Source: Roseicyclus sp965662675
Lineage (GTDB): Bacteria; Pseudomonadota; Alphaproteobacteria; Rhodobacterales; Rhodobacteraceae
Direction: 5' to 3'
Assembly (NCBI RefSeq): GCF_965662675.1
Contig: NZ_CBFIIK010000100.1
Coordinates: forward strand, 1-10,402
DNA: 10,402 nucleotides
Of the stretch, positions 1-6,456 are shown one piece after another. Within the stretch, counting starts at the first letter, position 1; every line of letters begins with the position of its first letter. The notes beneath the pieces were generated by a model. The model did not search any database and had not been told where the DNA came from. It saw only the letters and a program-made list of their open reading frames with translations. The position numbers were made by a program, and so were the translations under genes.

Positions 1-1374
1 CGGCGTGCGACCGGGCGGTTTTTCATCCAGCACGCTCACATCCATATCGCCATATTGCGCAAGGCTGAGGGTGCGCGGGATGGGTGTGGCGGTCATGACC
101 AGCACATCCGCCCCCTGCCCCTTTTGCCCCAGCTTGATCCGCTGGCGTACGCCGAAGCGATGCTGCTCATCGACGATGGCCAGCCTTAGATCGGCGAACG
201 CCACATCCTCGACAAAGACCGCATGGGTGCCGACGAGAATTTGGATATCGCCGCGCTTGAGTGCGGCCAGTTTCGCGCGCCGTTCCGCGCCCTTGTCTTG
301 CCCGGTCAGCATCTCGATCACCACGCCCGCCGCCTCGGCCAAGGGTTTGAGATTGGCGTAATGCTGGCCTGCGAGAATCGTGGTGGGGGCCATCATCACG
401 CCCTGACCACCCGCCTCGACCGCGACGAGAAGCGCCATGAGCGCCACAAGTGTCTTGCCCGCCCCTACATCACCTTGCAAAAGCCGGTTCATCCGCGCCG
501 GCGCGGCCATATCCGCCGCGATCTCGTCTATGGCGCGCATCTGCGCCCCGGTGGGTTTGAAAGGCAGGCTTTCCTGAACTTTTTGCCGCAAACGCCCATT
601 GCCTTGCGTCACGCGCCCCTTGCCCCGCCTGGCCGAGGCCCGCGCCAAGGCAAGCGTCAGTTGATGGGCGAATAATTCGTCAAAGGCGAGGCGTTCGCGC
701 GCAAGCGCGCTCGCCGCCAGATCATCGGGCCGTGTGGGCGCATGGGCCATCGCGACAGCCTCATCCCATGCAGGCCAGCCTTTTTGATCCAAAAGCGGAA
801 TATCGATCCATTCGCCCAAGATCGGCACATGTGCCAAGGCTGCCGCCATTGCACGGCGCAACCCCTTTTGTGTCAGGCCGGCGGCAAGGGGATAGATCGG
901 CTCAAAGGCAGGGATCTCATCGGCCTCATCTAGGCCAAGGATGTGATCGGGATGGGGCATTTGCGCCACCCCGTCGAACAGCTCGACCTTGCCCGACACG
1001 ATGCGCCGCGCGCCAGTGGGCAATAGACGCGACAGGTAGTCGGATTTGCCGTGGAAAAAAACCAATTGAAAGCTGGTCTTGGCATCTTCGACCTCGATCC
1101 GGTAGGGGCGGCCGCGGGTGCTGGGCGGGCGGTGGCGCCCGATCACCACCTCGACCGTGGCCATCCCCGGCAGTGCCACGTCGCGGATCGAGGCGGCCCT
1201 TGTGCGATCCACCCCACCCACCGGCAGGGTCAGGATCAGATCCTTGGGCGTTTCCACCCCCAGGCCCTTGTAATGCTTAGCAGTTTTCGGCCCAACCCCA
1301 TCGAGCGTTTCCAGCCCAGCAAAGAGCGGCCAAAGATAATCAGGCCGACCCTTGGGGATGCGGACCTCAGCCAT
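1..1374 (-). CDS. recG: ATP-dependent DNA helicase RecG, N-terminal two thirds (runs off the left edge)
   Basis: RecG remodels stalled replication forks and branch-migrates Holliday junctions; it acts in the cytoplasm as a monomeric superfamily 2 helicase. I translated the frame by hand from the ATG at 1374 down to base 1: it is open for 458 codons with no stop, so the missing part is the C-terminal helicase lobe. Seen in order: an N-terminal wedge/OB-fold region (about residues 1-260), Walker A GDVGAGKT (301-308, Lys307), motif Ia MAPTTILAGQH (328-338, with Thr where many RecG proteins have Glu), the DEQH box with HRFGV (402-409), and MTATPIPRTL (427-436). The start ATG lies 8 bases inside the end of ligA and follows a G-rich Shine-Dalgarno-like run, so recG is the second gene of a ligA-recG operon and is probably translationally coupled. 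Identity is secure. Confidence 0.95.
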   Translation of the reverse strand, partial: MAEVRIPKGRPDYLWPLFAGLETLDGVGPKTAKHYKGLGVETPKDLILTLPVGGVDRTRAASIRDVALPGMATVEVVIGRHRPPSTRGRPYRIEVEDAKTSFQLVFFHGKSDYLSRLLPTGARRIVSGKVELFDGVAQMPHPDHILGLDEADEIPAFEPIYPLAAGLTQKGLRRAMAAALAHVPILGEWIDIPLLDQKGWPAWDEAVAMAHAPTRPDDLAASALARERLAFDELFAHQLTLALARASARRGKGRVTQGNGRLRQKVQESLPFKPTGAQMRAIDEIAADMAAPARMNRLLQGDVGAGKTLVALMALLVAVEAGGQGVMMAPTTILAGQHYANLKPLAEAAGVVIEMLTGQDKGAERRAKLAALKRGDIQILVGTHAVFVEDVAFADLRLAIVDEQHRFGVRQRIKLGQKGQGADVLVMTATPIPRTLSLAQYGDMDVSVLDEKPPGRTP

Positions 1375-3571
1375 CACCACCCCCCGACAGGCCGTTGATC
1401 AGGGCAAGCCAGCCATCCTCGTCAATCGTCTCGACACCCAGCTCGGCCGCCTTCGTCGCCTTGGAGCCCGCGCCGGGGCCCGCGACCAAAAGGTCTGTCT
1501 TGGCCGAAACCGACCCCGCCACCTTGGCGCCAAGCGCCTCGGCGCGGGCCTTGGCCTCGGCGCGGGTCATCTTTTCGAGTGTGCCGGTGAAAACGACAAT
1601 CTTGCCCGCCACCGGACTATCGACCCTGATGCGCAAGGCCGGGGCCTGAATATCGAGATGCGCCACAAGCCGATCGACCGAGGCGCGCTCGGCCCCTTGG
1701 CTGAGTGTCGTGGTCAGCGCCAGCGCCACCGCCTCACCGATCCCGTCGATGCCCGTGATCTCGGCCCAAGCAGGGCTTTCCGCCAAAAGCGCTTTGCGGG
1801 AGCGCGCGTCAGGGGCATGGGCGGCGGGTTCCGCCGCGGCCCGGTCGACGCAGTCAATCAAGCTCTGCCAACTGCCGAAATGACGCGCGAGGTCATTGGC
1901 CGCCACCTCGCCCACATGGCGGATGCCGAGCGCGAAGATGACCCGGCCAAGGCCAATGCGGCGGCGCTCATCTATGGCATCGAACAGATTCGCCGCGCTT
2001 TTCTCGCCCCATCCCTCACGGTTCTTGAGCTGCTGCAGGCCGTGACCGTATTTCGATTTGATTTCAAATATATCGGAGGGTTCATTGATCCAGCCATCGG
2101 TGTAGAATGTCTCGACCTGCTTGGCGCCCAACCCTTCGATGTCGAAAGCTGCGCGGCTGACGAAATGCTTGAGCTTTTCAACTGCCTGTGCGGGGCAAAT
2201 CAGCCCGCCGGTGCAGCGGCGCACGGCATCGCCCTCTTCACGCAGCGCCTCGGACCCGCATTCGGGGCAATGGGTGGGAAAAACAAAGGGCTGCGCCGTA
2301 TCGGGGCGTTTGGACAGATCGACATCGGCGATTTTGGGGATGACATCGCCGGCACGGTAAACCTGGACCCAATCGCCGACACGGATATCCTTGCCACCAC
2401 GGATCTCGCCGCCGCGCGCGTCGCGCCCGGCGATGTAGTCCTCGTTATGCAAGGTCGCGTTCGACACCACGACGCCGCCCACCGTAACGGGTGCAAGGCG
2501 CGCCACGGGGCTCAGCGCGCCGGTGCGCCCGACTTGGATATCGATCGCCTCGAGCCGGGTCCACGCCAGTTCCGCGGGAAATTTATGCGCGATCGCCCAA
2601 CGTGGCGTGGTCGAGCGCAGCCCGAGGCGCGCTTGCAAGCCAAGATCATCCACCTTGTAGACGACACCGTCGATGTCATAGCCAAGCGTCGCGCGCATCG
2701 CCTCGATCGCAGCGTAATGGTCCAGCATCGCGGCCAGATCATCGCAGCGCCGGGTCAAGGGGTTGATGGCGAAACCCATCGCCCCCAACCGCGCGATGGC
2801 GCCACTTTGGGTTTCGGCCAGCGGCGCAGAGAGTTGACCCCAGGCATAGGCGAAGAATTGCAACGGGCGCACACGGGTGATCTCGGCATCGAGTTGGCGC
2901 AGAGATCCCGCGGCGGCATTGCGCGGGTTGGCAAAGATCTTGCCCCCGCTTGCGGCTTGACGGTCATTGAGCGCTGCGAAATCGGCATGCGCCATATAGA
3001 CCTCGCCGCGCACCTCCAAGATCGCGGGCGCATCGGAAAGCTGTTGCGGGATATCGGCGATGGTGCGCGCATTGGCGGTGACATTCTCGCCTGTCTCGCC
3101 GTCACCGCGCGTAGCCGCGCTGACCAACTGCCCATCCTCGTAGCGCAGCGAAAGCGAAAGCCCGTCGATCTTGGGCTCGGCGGTAAAGGCCAAGGGCACA
3201 TCTTGCGCCAAACCCAGATACCTGCGGATCCCGGCCACGAAATCGGCGACATCGGTCGCATCGAAAGCATTGGCCAGCGACAACATCCGCTCGGCATGGG
3301 TGATCTTGGAGAACCCCTCGCCAAGCTGCGCGCCGATTTGTTCGCTGGGGCTATCCTTGCGTTTGAGATGGGGAAAGCGCGCCTCGATCGCGGCATTCTC
3401 GCGTCTGAGCGCGTCGAATTCAGCGTCCGAGATGATCGGGGCGTCGTTTTGGAAATAGGCAAGATTTGCAGCGGCGATCTTGCTGGCAAGCATGTCGAGG
3501 CGCGCGCGCGCCGCGGCCTCGTCCAAGCCCGTGATATCCGGGCTTGCCGTTGCTTTGCCGTTCTCGATCAT
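1367..3571 (-). CDS. ligA: NAD-dependent DNA ligase LigA
   Basis: LigA seals nicks in duplex DNA, using NAD+ to adenylate its active-site lysine; it is needed to join Okazaki fragments and in repair. The protein is 734 aa, a little longer than E. coli LigA (671). Seen in order: domain Ia with SDAEFDALRRE (48-58), ERMLSLANAF (94-103), the nucleotidyl-transferase motif with catalytic Lys134 in AEPKIDG, an OB-fold, a four-cysteine zinc site (Cys435, Cys438, Cys453, Cys459), helix-hairpin-helix repeats, and a C-terminal BRCT domain from about residue 652. I chose the ATG at 3571 because AGGGG lies 6 bases upstream; an in-frame TTG two codons earlier would lie against that site. The ligA stop overlaps the recG start by 8 bp. 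About 80 bp separate it from ctrA upstream, where I find no convincing promoter or terminator. Confidence 0.97.
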   Translation of the reverse strand: MIENGKATASPDITGLDEAAARARLDMLASKIAAANLAYFQNDAPIISDAEFDALRRENAAIEARFPHLKRKDSPSEQIGAQLGEGFSKITHAERMLSLANAFDATDVADFVAGIRRYLGLAQDVPLAFTAEPKIDGLSLSLRYEDGQLVSAATRGDGETGENVTANARTIADIPQQLSDAPAILEVRGEVYMAHADFAALNDRQAASGGKIFANPRNAAAGSLRQLDAEITRVRPLQFFAYAWGQLSAPLAETQSGAIARLGAMGFAINPLTRRCDDLAAMLDHYAAIEAMRATLGYDIDGVVYKVDDLGLQARLGLRSTTPRWAIAHKFPAELAWTRLEAIDIQVGRTGALSPVARLAPVTVGGVVVSNATLHNEDYIAGRDARGGEIRGGKDIRVGDWVQVYRAGDVIPKIADVDLSKRPDTAQPFVFPTHCPECGSEALREEGDAVRRCTGGLICPAQAVEKLKHFVSRAAFDIEGLGAKQVETFYTDGWINEPSDIFEIKSKYGHGLQQLKNREGWGEKSAANLFDAIDERRRIGLGRVIFALGIRHVGEVAANDLARHFGSWQSLIDCVDRAAAEPAAHAPDARSRKALLAESPAWAEITGIDGIGEAVALALTTTLSQGAERASVDRLVAHLDIQAPALRIRVDSPVAGKIVVFTGTLEKMTRAEAKARAEALGAKVAGSVSAKTDLLVAGPGAGSKATKAAELGVETIDEDGWLALINGLSGGGDG

Positions 3572-3651
3572 GCCCAACCCCTACATGCCGCTTGTCTACG
3601 GTTTAGGGGGATGCGCGCGCGAATTCCAGAGCATGCGCGCCACGCGCGATC

Positions 3652-4365
3652 TTATCCATTCATCGCCATTTCGACCGCACCGCGCCCCGGCACCGGGTCA
3701 CGCAGCACATAGCCGCGGCCCCAGACGGTCTCGATATAATTGGACCCGCCGGTCGCGACCGAGAGTTTCTTGCGCAGCTTGCAGATGAAGACATCGATGA
3801 TCTTGAGTTCGGGCTCATCCATCCCGCCATAAAGATGGTTGAGAAACATCTCCTTCGTCAGCGTCGTTCCCTTGCGCAGGCTGAGAAGTTCCAACATCTG
3901 GTACTCCTTGCCCGTCAGATGCACGGTCTGGTGATCCACCTCGACGGTCTTGGCGTCGAGATTGACGGCGATCTTGCCCGTCTTGATGATGGATTGCGCA
4001 TGCCCTTTGGAGCGGCGAATGATGGCGTGGATACGCGCCACCAATTCCTCGCGGTGAAACGGCTTGGTCAGGTAATCATCGGCGCCGAAGCCGAACCCTT
4101 TGAGCTTGCTTTCGGGGTCATCGAGCCCCGACAAGATCAAGATCGGTGTATCGACCCGCGCTGTGCGCAATTGGCGCAAGACATCATGCCCGTGAATATC
4201 GGGAAGGTTCAGGTCAAGCAAAATGATGTCGTAATCATAGAGCTTGGCAAGGTCGATCCCCTCTTCGCCGAGATCAGTCGCATAGACGTTGAGGTTTGCA
4301 TGTCGCAACATCATTTCGATGCTACGCGATGTGGTGGGGTCGTCCTCGACAAGCAAAACACGCAT
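3652..4365 (-). CDS. ctrA: Cell-cycle response regulator CtrA (OmpR type)
   Basis: CtrA is the master response regulator of alphaproteobacteria. In Caulobacter it controls replication initiation, division and polar development; in Rhodobacterales it is linked to motility and gene transfer agents. The 237-aa protein has a receiver domain at about 1-120 with the acidic pocket Glu7-Asp8-Asp9, phospho-acceptor Asp51 in LLDLNLPD, a switch Ser near LILSG, and Lys in LTKPF. A winged-helix DNA-binding domain follows from about 125 to 225, ending in the WGRGYVL motif. The ATG at 4365 is preferred: it gives the usual MRVLLVEDD N-terminus and has GGAG 8 bases upstream; a TTG one codon earlier is less likely. 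The C-terminus ends MAMNG, not the Ala-Ala that serves as a ClpXP degron in Caulobacter. sciP lies 60 bp upstream in the same direction. The leader contains GANTC sites and a CtrA-like box, described separately. Confidence 0.96.
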   Translation of the reverse strand: MRVLLVEDDPTTSRSIEMMLRHANLNVYATDLGEEGIDLAKLYDYDIILLDLNLPDIHGHDVLRQLRTARVDTPILILSGLDDPESKLKGFGFGADDYLTKPFHREELVARIHAIIRRSKGHAQSIIKTGKIAVNLDAKTVEVDHQTVHLTGKEYQMLELLSLRKGTTLTKEMFLNHLYGGMDEPELKIIDVFICKLRKKLSVATGGSNYIETVWGRGYVLRDPVPGRGAVEMAMNG

Positions 4366-4376
4366 CAATCCGCTCC

Positions 4377-4381
4377 GAATC
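4377..4381. promoter_or_regulatory. GANTC (CcrM-type methylation) site in the ctrA leader
   Basis: The sequence GAATC lies 11 bases upstream of the ctrA start codon. GANTC is the target of the cell-cycle methyltransferase CcrM in alphaproteobacteria, and a GANTC site controls ctrA promoter P1 in Caulobacter. The sequence match is certain; the regulatory role is inference. Confidence 0.4.
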
Positions 4382-4398
4382 TCTCAATGATGCCCTGA

Positions 4399-4403
4399 GA
4401 ATC
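4399..4403. promoter_or_regulatory. Second GANTC site upstream of ctrA
   Basis: A second GAATC lies 22 bases from the first, within the same roughly 60-bp gap. I counted only about ten GANTC sites by eye in the whole window, so two within 27 bp here stand out. Function is inferred from the ctrA promoter of Caulobacter. Confidence 0.4.
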
Positions 4404-4414
4404 AGCGCGAAAGG

Positions 4415-4429
4415 TTAATTTGTTGTTAC
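4415..4429 (+). promoter_or_regulatory. Near-consensus CtrA box TTAA-N7-TTAC
   Basis: TTAA (4415-4418), seven bases, then TTAC (4426-4429) matches the CtrA recognition sequence TTAA-N7-TTAA at seven of eight fixed positions. It lies 50 bp upstream of the ctrA start and overlaps the sciP stop codon, a natural place for CtrA autoregulation, possibly with SciP as co-regulator. Binding has not been shown here; one half-site is imperfect. Confidence 0.4.
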
Positions 4430-4731
4430 TCAAGTTTGCCAAAATTCTCGAAAGATAAAAGTCGATATTGCTGCAGCGCGGTGGCGCGAAGCGCCGCGAT
4501 CCCGTGCTGCGCCACCGCAGCGCGCCAGCTTTCAAGCTCTTCTTGCGACAGAGACCAAAGGTTTATCGCCTCTTCTTCGGTGATCAAACCTGCATCCACC
4601 GCCGTCACGACCGCAGCCTTGCGGCTCGCGACCCAACGTCGCGTTCCGGCCGGGGGCAGATCGGCGCGTGTCATGCTGCGACCATCGGGCAGCCTTACCG
4701 TGTTCGGGCCCGGAATTTTACGAATATACAT
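4426..4731 (-). CDS. sciP: SciP-type small CtrA inhibitory protein (DUF1153)
   Basis: This 101-aa protein matches the DUF1153 family, whose Caulobacter member SciP binds CtrA and DNA and blocks CtrA-activated transcription. The family core is clear: LPPAGTRRWVASRKAAVV, then TEEEAINLWSLSQEELESW, then HGIAALRATALQQYR, forming a compact helix-turn-helix of about 70 residues (about 28-92). A Rhodobacterales-like N-terminal extension MYIRKIPGP precedes it. I chose the ATG at 4731 because GGGAGAG ends three bases before it; an ATG four codons further upstream lies in front of that site and would add MGEL. The gene sits immediately upstream of ctrA in the same direction, which strongly supports the assignment, and it is divergent from mnmA. 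The exact effect on CtrA targets in this organism cannot be read from sequence. Confidence 0.88.
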   Translation of the reverse strand: MYIRKIPGPNTVRLPDGRSMTRADLPPAGTRRWVASRKAAVVTAVDAGLITEEEAINLWSLSQEELESWRAAVAQHGIAALRATALQQYRLLSFENFGKLE

Positions 4732-4781
4732 CAACTCTCCCATGTGCTTGGCGCGATTGCGCGTCAGCTTGCGCCGAATTT

Positions 4782-4799
4782 GCTTAATGCGACGTAAGC
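4782..4799. repeat. Short inverted repeat in the sciP-mnmA divergent region
   Basis: GCTTA (4782-4786) and TAAGC (4795-4799) form a 5-bp inverted repeat with an 8-base spacer. It lies between the sciP start and the mnmA promoter and contains a TTAA half-site, but the partner half has the wrong spacing (six) for a CtrA box. It could be an operator; with such short arms it could also be chance. Confidence 0.2.
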
Positions 4800-4806
4800 G
4801 GGGCGG

Positions 4807-4834
4807 TTGAGCTTTCGCTGGATTTTCCTATATT
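4807..4834 (+). promoter_or_regulatory. Probable sigma-70-type promoter of mnmA
   Basis: A -35 element TTGAGC (4807-4812) is separated by 16 bases from a -10 element TATATT (4829-4834). They match the consensus at four and five of six positions. Transcription would start near 4841 and give a leader of about 36 bases to the preferred mnmA ATG at 4877. Confidence 0.5.
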
Positions 4835-4876
4835 GCGGCAAGTCTTCTTTTCCTTGCCGATATGTCAGGATCGCCC

Positions 4877-6019
4877 ATGGCGCTGGACCAGCCCGGGATG
4901 CTCAATTCGCTTGGCCTACCCAAGCCGCCATCGCAGACCCGCGTCGTCGTGGCCATGTCGGGCGGCGTCGATAGCTCGGTCGTGGCCGCCGTGCTGGCCG
5001 AACAAGGCTATGATGTCGTGGGTGTGACGCTACAGCTTTACGATCATGGTGCGGCACTTGCCAAAAAGGGCGCCTGCTGCGCGGGCCGCGATATTCATGA
5101 TGCCCGCCGCGTGGCCGAGACCATGGGTTTTCCGCATTACGTGCTGGATTACGAAAATACCTTTCGCGCCGCCGTGATCGACGAGTTTGCCGATAGCTAT
5201 CTGGCGGGTGCCACACCCGTGCCCTGCATCCGTTGCAATGAGCGGGTAAAGTTCAAGGATCTGTTGGAAACGGCCAAGGATCTCGATGCCGATTGCATGG
5301 CGACGGGCCATTACATCCAGCGCAAGATGGGTCCGCAAAAAGCCGAGTTGCATTGCGCCGCAGATGCTGCGCGCGATCAATCCTATTTCTTGTTCTCGAC
5401 CACGCAAGCGCAGCTCGATTTCCTGCGCTTTCCCTTGGGCCATCTTGCCTCCAAGGCCGAGACACGGGCCTTGGCGGCGAAATATGGCTTGAGCGTCGCC
5501 GACAAGCCCGACAGCCAGGATATCTGTTTCGTGCCGAATGGCGACTATGCCGCCGTGATCGAAAAGCTGCGCCCCGGTGCCGCCGATCCGGGCCAGATCG
5601 TCGATATGGACGGCAATGTTCTGGGCGATCATCGTGGCGTGATTCATTACACGATCGGCCAGCGGCGCGGCCTTGGCATCGGCGGCTTAACCGATCCGCT
5701 TTACGTGGTGAAACTCGACCCCGATACCCGGCAAGTCGTCGTCGGACCCAAGGAGATGCTCTCGACCCGCATCGTGCCCTTGCGTGAGATCAACTGGTTG
5801 GGAGACGCGCCGCTGACATCGCGCGCGGAATGGGAGGTGGAGGTCAAGATCCGCTCCACCCGCCCGCCGCGCCCGGCAGTGATCCGGCCCCTGTCCGATC
5901 AGACGGCAACGGTCGAGCTGTTTACCCCTGAGGAAGGCGTCAGCCCCGGTCAGGCTTGTGTTTTCTACGATACCAAAGGCAGCCGTGTCTTGGGTGGCGG
6001 CTGGATTCACAAGGGCTGA
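4877..6019 (+). CDS. mnmA: tRNA-specific 2-thiouridylase MnmA
   Basis: MnmA activates U34 of tRNA Lys, Glu and Gln with ATP and inserts sulfur, giving the 2-thiouridine that stabilises wobble decoding; sulfur reaches it through a relay or directly from a cysteine desulfurase. The 380-aa protein carries the PP-loop SGGVDSS (28-34) for ATP, the first catalytic cysteine at Cys120 in CIRCNERVKF, the second at Cys217 in SQDICFVP, the GATPVP and TGHY segments between them, and the C-terminal beta-barrel region. The ATG at 4877 (MALDQPG) is preferred over one five codons upstream at 4862, because AGGA sits 6 bases before it while the upstream ATG has no ribosome binding site. The gene stands alone, divergent from sciP, with its own promoter, and converges on the tRNA-Asp genes. 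Confidence 0.96.
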   Translation: MALDQPGMLNSLGLPKPPSQTRVVVAMSGGVDSSVVAAVLAEQGYDVVGVTLQLYDHGAALAKKGACCAGRDIHDARRVAETMGFPHYVLDYENTFRAAVIDEFADSYLAGATPVPCIRCNERVKFKDLLETAKDLDADCMATGHYIQRKMGPQKAELHCAADAARDQSYFLFSTTQAQLDFLRFPLGHLASKAETRALAAKYGLSVADKPDSQDICFVPNGDYAAVIEKLRPGAADPGQIVDMDGNVLGDHRGVIHYTIGQRRGLGIGGLTDPLYVVKLDPDTRQVVVGPKEMLSTRIVPLREINWLGDAPLTSRAEWEVEVKIRSTRPPRPAVIRPLSDQTATVELFTPEEGVSPGQACVFYDTKGSRVLGGGWIHKG

Positions 6020-6087
6020 GGGCTGCGAAGCTCTCGGATGCGCCTCGAGGCGAACCCGAAAGTCATCATCATGTTCTTGAGGAAAAG

Positions 6088-6164
6088 TGGCGCGGTTGAC
6101 GGGGCTCGAACCCGCGACCCCCGGCGTGACAGGCCGGTACTCTAACCAACTGAGCTACAACCGC
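6088..6164 (-). tRNA. tRNA-Asp (GTC), copy 1
   Basis: On the minus strand a full cloverleaf can be folded: acceptor GCGGTTG/CAACCGC, D arm with AGCTCAGTTGGTTAGAG, anticodon loop CTGTCAC with anticodon GTC, a T arm with GGTTCGAGC, discriminator G and an encoded CCA (6088-6090). It is 77 nt long and identical to the copy at 6313-6389. It reads GAC and GAT codons. Confidence 0.97.
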
Positions 6165-6174
6165 GCGTGAGGGT

Positions 6175-6203
6175 CGTTTAGGCAATCGCAAAAGCGGCGT
6201 CAA
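6175..6203 (-). promoter_or_regulatory. Probable promoter of tRNA-Asp copy 1
   Basis: Reading the minus strand, TTGACG (6203-6198) is followed after 17 bases by TAAACG (6180-6175). The -10 element ends 10 bases before the tRNA 5' end, so the leader would be only a few bases. The -35 is a five-of-six match; the -10 is weaker, as is common in alphaproteobacteria. Confidence 0.5.
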
Positions 6204-6312
6204 TGGCATCGCAGCCGGTTTCGGCACAGAAATCGCCGAACGAATTCAAACTAGCACGAAACGCAGCGCACGGATGGGCCATGCGCAACGTCAGACAGTC
6301 TTGGGGGGGAAA

Positions 6313-6389
6313 TGGCGCGGTTGACGGGGCTCGAACCCGCGACCCCCGGCGTGACAGGCCGGTACTCTAACCAACTGAGCTACAACCGC
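6313..6389 (-). tRNA. tRNA-Asp (GTC), copy 2
   Basis: This sequence is identical over all 77 nt to the tRNA-Asp at 6088-6164, including anticodon GTC and the encoded CCA (6313-6315). The 148 bp between the two copies contain only the promoter of copy 1. The gene lies 67 bp downstream of the DMT transporter stop. Confidence 0.97.
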
Positions 6390-6398
6390 GTGACGGCT

Positions 6399-6427
6399 TG
6401 CCTATTGCCCCCCGCCTGCCCCGTCAA
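6399..6427 (-). promoter_or_regulatory. Probable promoter of tRNA-Asp copy 2
   Basis: TTGACG (6427-6422), 17 bases, then TAGGCA (6404-6399) on the minus strand; the -10 ends 9 bases before the tRNA. The -35 and the geometry are the same as for copy 1, although the rest of the flanking sequence differs. The -10 is poor on its own. Confidence 0.4.
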
Positions 6428-6456
6428 GCGCCATCGGGTGGCGGGCACGCTTTTTT

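Noticed and set aside
223..675. A plus-strand open frame of 150 codons opposite recG
   Set aside because: It lies inside recG, whose own frame on the other strand is continuous and carries all helicase motifs.
1352..3712. A 786-codon open frame on the plus strand opposite ligA
   Set aside because: It is antisense to the full, motif-complete LigA and has no recognisable domain. Long antisense frames are common in GC-rich genomes because the third-position bias of the real gene suppresses stops.
6041..6052. Perfect palindrome CGCCTCGAGGCG just after mnmA, considered as a terminator
   Set aside because: The hairpin would have only a 4-bp stem, and neither strand has a T-run behind it. I see no convincing terminator between mnmA and the convergent tRNA-Asp.
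6429..6456. CGCCA-TCGGG-TGGCG followed by six T residues on the plus strand, considered as a terminator
   Set aside because: The stem is only 5 bp and the T-run starts 7 bases after it. Nothing on the plus strand ends just upstream; the nearest plus-strand gene, mnmA, stops about 400 bases earlier.
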